Positions 60,866 through 64,000 of a stretch of 64,000 nucleotides of DNA are shown one piece after another (position 1 is the first letter of the stretch; each line of letters begins with the position of its first letter). The stretch comes from Coffea arabica. Taxonomy: Eukaryota > Streptophyta > Magnoliopsida > Gentianales > Rubiaceae. A program made the position numbers and the translations under genes. The notes beneath the pieces were generated by a model. It had not been told where the DNA came from. It searched no databases and was given only the letters and a program-made list of their open reading frames with translations. The stretch covers positions 10,672,501 through 10,736,500 of the forward strand of contig NC_092323.1 in the NCBI RefSeq assembly GCF_036785885.1, written 5' to 3'.

Positions 60866-61904
60866 GGGATAATTTCAGATACCTCTCTTGAGGTTTCTGA
60901 CAGTCTTACTTTCCTCTCTTATAATTTCAAAAATATCACAAACTTTTCCTAAAACTAAATAGGCAGTCTCAAAGTAGACCCAATTAAAAAATACAAACAA
61001 TAAAAAATGAGGAGTTGGAGAGAGAAACAACTATATATCATAAATACCCTGATTATCTTGTATTAGTGATTTATCTATATGACTAATACTAATTTGCCTA
61101 TAATCACCTTATACGGGGTGATCTATGAGGTACAATCAATTTACAAACATGTACATTATGTTAGATGTTAGTTACTTTCCTGTTTCTATATTGGTTAAAG
61201 GATTCTAATTTATCGTTAATTACATTAATTGTGTTTATAACTAACTTTACGAAATTTGTCCTGATAATCACGAAATATTAGAGAGATAGTTTATTTTAAT
61301 AAGTAGCATGTATATAAATACTTAGTGAATATACAATTTGGTTGAAATAATGTACACCGTGTTATTGATCAAATACGATGCATAGAAATTGTTGAACATG
61401 CAATTATTTATTCACATGCATATTGCAATTAGTCATCGCAGCAATATGCATAATACAATGGTATGCATACATTTGGAATGATTATTGGTGTTTTGACCTA
61501 CTTGTGCATCTCCTTACAAGCTGCAGTAGATATATAATTTTATCTATATGACTAATATTAATTTGCCTATAAACACCTTACACGGGATAATCTATGAGGT
61601 GCAATCAGTTTATAAACATGTACATCATGTTAGATGTTAGTTACTTGTCTGTTTCTGTATTGGTTAAAGGATTTTAATTTATCGTTAATTACATTAATTG
61701 TGTTTATAACTAACTTCACCAAATTTGTCATAATAATCACAAAATATTAGCTAACTTGTGAGGGTATTTAAGTTTTTTTTTGTCATAATGATGTAAGATA
61801 TGGGATCTAAAATTCTGACAGGGGAGATTTGTGATATTTTTGAAACCACGAGGGAGGAGGGTGAGACTGTTAGAAACCTTATGGGAGGTATCTGAAATTA
61901 TCCC
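60866..61904. mobile_element. MULE-type MITE, 1039 bp, with internal duplication
   Basis: Both ends read GGGATAATTTCAGATACCTC inward and stay similar for about 85 bp (GAGGTTTCT/AAGGTTTCT, ACAGTCT, TTTCAAAAATATCACAAA). The flanks TTTTTTAAA (60857-60865) and TTTTTAAAA (61905-61913) are a 9-bp target duplication with one mismatch. No transposase frame. The end sequence matches a Mutator-like MITE type I have seen in many dicots. Confidence 0.88.
61072..61750. repeat. 210-bp direct duplication inside the MITE
   Basis: 61072-61281 and 61541-61750 are equal in length and about 90% alike. Both run from TATCTATATGACTAATA to AAATATTAG. They are separated by about 260 bp of other sequence. Confidence 0.88.
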
Positions 61905-61913
61905 TTTTTAAAA

Positions 61914-62693
61914 TCACACATTGCTATTGCTAGAAAAATATTTAAAAATTTATTATTTAAACAAAAAGTCCTTTCTTAATTATAATTTCTAGTAAAGGCA
62001 CATATATCATATTCATGTAGTATGCGGGTCTAAATAACGAAATTGCGTTCAATTTAGGGATTTGCTTTGTTGATTGCAGCATGTTGGATTCATAAAACTA
62101 ACATTTTGACCTATGCTATACACGGATTTATATTCCAATTCAAAATAATAATATGTACTTATATATTGTTGTACATGATAGAGTATATGAAAAAGATTAA
62201 AAATTTTAAAGAAGTTATACTTAACATGTTAGAAAAAAAATTTACTCTGTGAACACAAAATGGATTTCTTAATTTTAACATCTTAAATAAATTGAAACCA
62301 ATATTTGTTTGCCAATTGTTTGTCAATATATAGTAAGAATTTGAATAACATAATTTAATTTATAATGATTTACATGATAGAATAATTACAAACCTACTTA
62401 TCAATAGCCGACACAAATAAATCATGTTATGTCCTTATATCAAAAATTATAATATAAAAAACATAAATTATAACTAATTCATTTTTCTCAATTTTAGAAA
62501 AAAATTCTCTCCAATCTTGTACCCTTAAAATTGTTGAGCGCTTATAGAATAGTATTTTTCATATACTTTAAAATGGATTGCAAAAAATTCTTTGTAAGAT
62601 GCAAAATAAAGTTTCTAAAATTATTAAAAGCTATTATCTTTTTTGTCATTTCTTACCTACCAACTAGCCATTCGCTGCTTTTTATGACTTTTA
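61914..62693. other. AT-rich gap
   Basis: Very AT-rich with no coding exon, RNA gene or recognisable repeat end. Confidence 0.5.
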
Positions 62694-62725
62694 CTAGGAA
62701 GGGAATACCCGCGTATCGCGCGGGT
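62694..62725 (-). mobile_element. Candidate Helitron 3' terminus
   Basis: On the minus strand a perfect 7-bp hairpin, ACCCGCG/CGCGGGT with a five-base loop (62707-62725), is followed 9 bases later by CTAG (62694-62697) and then a T. This is the Helitron 3' end: GC-rich hairpin, short spacer, CTRR, insertion between A and T. The hairpin is an island of high GC in AT-rich DNA. The element would extend rightwards, including the carboxylesterase relic. No 5' TC end was identified within the window. Confidence 0.55.
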
Positions 62726-62980
62726 GTTTGGTGCCTGTGCTTAAAGAAGATTTTACAGTAGTTCAAGCGAATATAAAAAAACTCACGCACATTGAGTAAC
62801 AATATGAAATAACAAAATATCTAATGTATACTGGGAGATGGAGAAGGAAATTATGCATGCTATCTTGCTTGGTTCATATATTTTGAAACAAACACTTGTA
62901 TATGAGCTTTTCATTAACAAGACTAAATGAACTTTAAATAGATACCCTAACGATTCAGAGAATGGCAATAAACAAAATGA

Positions 62981-63600
62981 TTATCCACTTAAAGATGCAT
63001 CTACACAACATTTTTGTTGATGAAAGTAGCCAACTTTTTTAGCAACGACAAAGCCTAGCCTCGAAATGTTTGGTTCCATCAGAGGATTCAACAACGGATC
63101 ATCAACCCCCGTAGATTTTGGGTGAATATAATGCCAAATGCCCTTAACATAGGCGTTCGCCTGTAATTTCGTTAACTCAATACTGATTATATCTTTCCCC
63201 CAAAAATAAGGATAATTGAGAAAAATTACATCAAAATCGAAGTTGTCTAGTATCTCCAGCCAAACCCTTGATGCCATGTTATGTGTTAAATTGCCACCAG
63301 TACTATCCCCACCAAAAAACACCCTATCAAAGCCAGCATAATCCCTAAGCTATACCTCAGGACCCTCGCCATTTGAATGAGGGGCAACCCATTTGACTGC
63401 AATCTAAAAATCTTTATAAGCAATAGGCAAAGGATACTCAGGGGCGAGCAGATAGTTAATTGAAACTGTTACAATACCAACTTCTGCAACTACTACATGA
63501 AGGTGCGCATGATATGTAGGAGATAAGGCAGATTTGATCAAAAAGCTTCTACCATGTAAGTAGACCAAAATAGGAAGTTTTGTATCTTCAAACCTATTCC
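62981..63600 (-). pseudogene. Carboxylesterase (CXE/GID1-like alpha/beta hydrolase) pseudogene
   Basis: One continuous minus-strand frame carries the CXE core: KLPILVYLHG, SALSPTYHAHLHVVVAE, VSINYLLAPEYPLP, SNGEGPE, FDRVFFGGDSTGGNLTHNMA and YPYFWGKD. The nucleophile motif GDSxGG is intact. It is broken in several ways. Two in-frame TAG stops (63404-63406 and 63350-63352) sit where the family has Trp. The oxyanion-hole HGGG has become HGRS. The protein loses homology after NISRLGFVVAKKV, so the catalytic Asp and His are missing. The N-terminal exon region is also not found to the right. Intact relatives hydrolyse short esters or, as GID1, bind gibberellin. This copy should be inactive. Confidence 0.85.
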
Positions 63601-64000
63601 AACAAAATCACACCATTTAAATTGTATAGAACAACCAATTTTGTGGGGAAACAATAATATCAACATTAAATTGCGCTAACAGAGTATCCAATTTTGGAAT
63701 AAAAGCATTTAGCTAACAATAGAAATTACGATTTTACAAAGCAAATCATACCATTAAAAAAAAGAATGAAACCTCACCTCAAGTTGAACCGCTAAGAATA
63801 GCTTCACCAGAGAACCATATTGAAATCCAGAATACCATGACAATACAAATAAGTATTTACCGGAAGACGAAATGAACATAACGGAAGAATATGAAGGGGC
63901 AGATATTTGAAGAATTGAAGTTGAAACTAATGCTCAATCATAAATTCCTTAATAAACCACATTGCCCCTTGCTTTAATTGAGATGAAAATGACGTTTGAA
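63601..64000. other. Right edge of window, no gene seen
   Basis: AT-rich, with no frame continuing the carboxylesterase N-terminus. If the Helitron reading is right this may still be inside the element. Confidence 0.4.

Noticed and set aside
1-64000. CRISPR arrays, operons, phage or LTR retrotransposon
   Set aside because: Nothing of the kind: no spaced repeats, no gag-pol frames, no LTR pairs; the window is plant nuclear DNA with MITEs and SINEs.

Overview
This is a nuclear window from a flowering plant. It is AT-rich, with intron-rich genes on both strands, plant-only families (a BAHD acyltransferase end, an L-type lectin receptor kinase, kinesin-like calmodulin-binding protein, an auxin response factor with a miR167 site, a PLS-class PPR protein), a plant-type U4 snRNA promoter, and gaps full of small MITEs and SINEs. 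The gene structures fit a eudicot. An asterid is my guess, from how the ARF8 protein reads; that is memory, not a search.

Layout. 1-347 is the last exon of a BAHD acyltransferase (+). 348-8799 is a gene-poor block with several MITEs, one of them carrying a SINE. 8800-12460 is a lectin receptor kinase of LecRK-S.5 type (+, two exons). 13373-15157 is a four-exon DUF1990/UPF0548 gene (-). 16275-16861 holds two MITE relics and a SINE with a perfect 16-bp target duplication. 17039-17192 is a U4 snRNA gene (+) with USE, TATA and 3' box. 18054-28638 is KCBP/ZWICHEL (-), rebuilt here as 23 coding exons and 1268 residues. 28639-35872 is its leader plus a gene-free stretch. 35873-36823 is a uroporphyrinogen-III-synthase-like gene (-, one exon). 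37810-41480 is a tafazzin-like acyltransferase (-, five exons, 281 residues). 43135-49617 is ARF8 (-, 14 exons, 837 residues). 54787-56394 is an intronless PPR gene (+), followed by an orphan zinc-ribbon-like exon. 59749-60435 is a small membrane protein of unknown role (-). 60866-61904 is a MULE-type MITE. From 62694 on there is a candidate Helitron end, followed by a broken carboxylesterase gene.

The genes do not form a pathway. They are ordinary, independently transcribed plant genes: cell-surface sensing (LecRK), splicing (U4), microtubule motor (KCBP), tetrapyrrole-type enzyme, lipid remodelling (tafazzin-like), auxin transcription (ARF8) and organelle RNA handling (PPR). Every exon join given was checked by hand: reading frame carried through, and splice signals read at both ends. 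Two introns, one in KCBP and one in ARF8, use GC-AG borders. I found no clearly new biological system. The most unusual items are the Helitron/carboxylesterase remnant, an exon relic inside an ARF8 intron, the orphan zinc-ribbon exon, and the two GC-AG introns.
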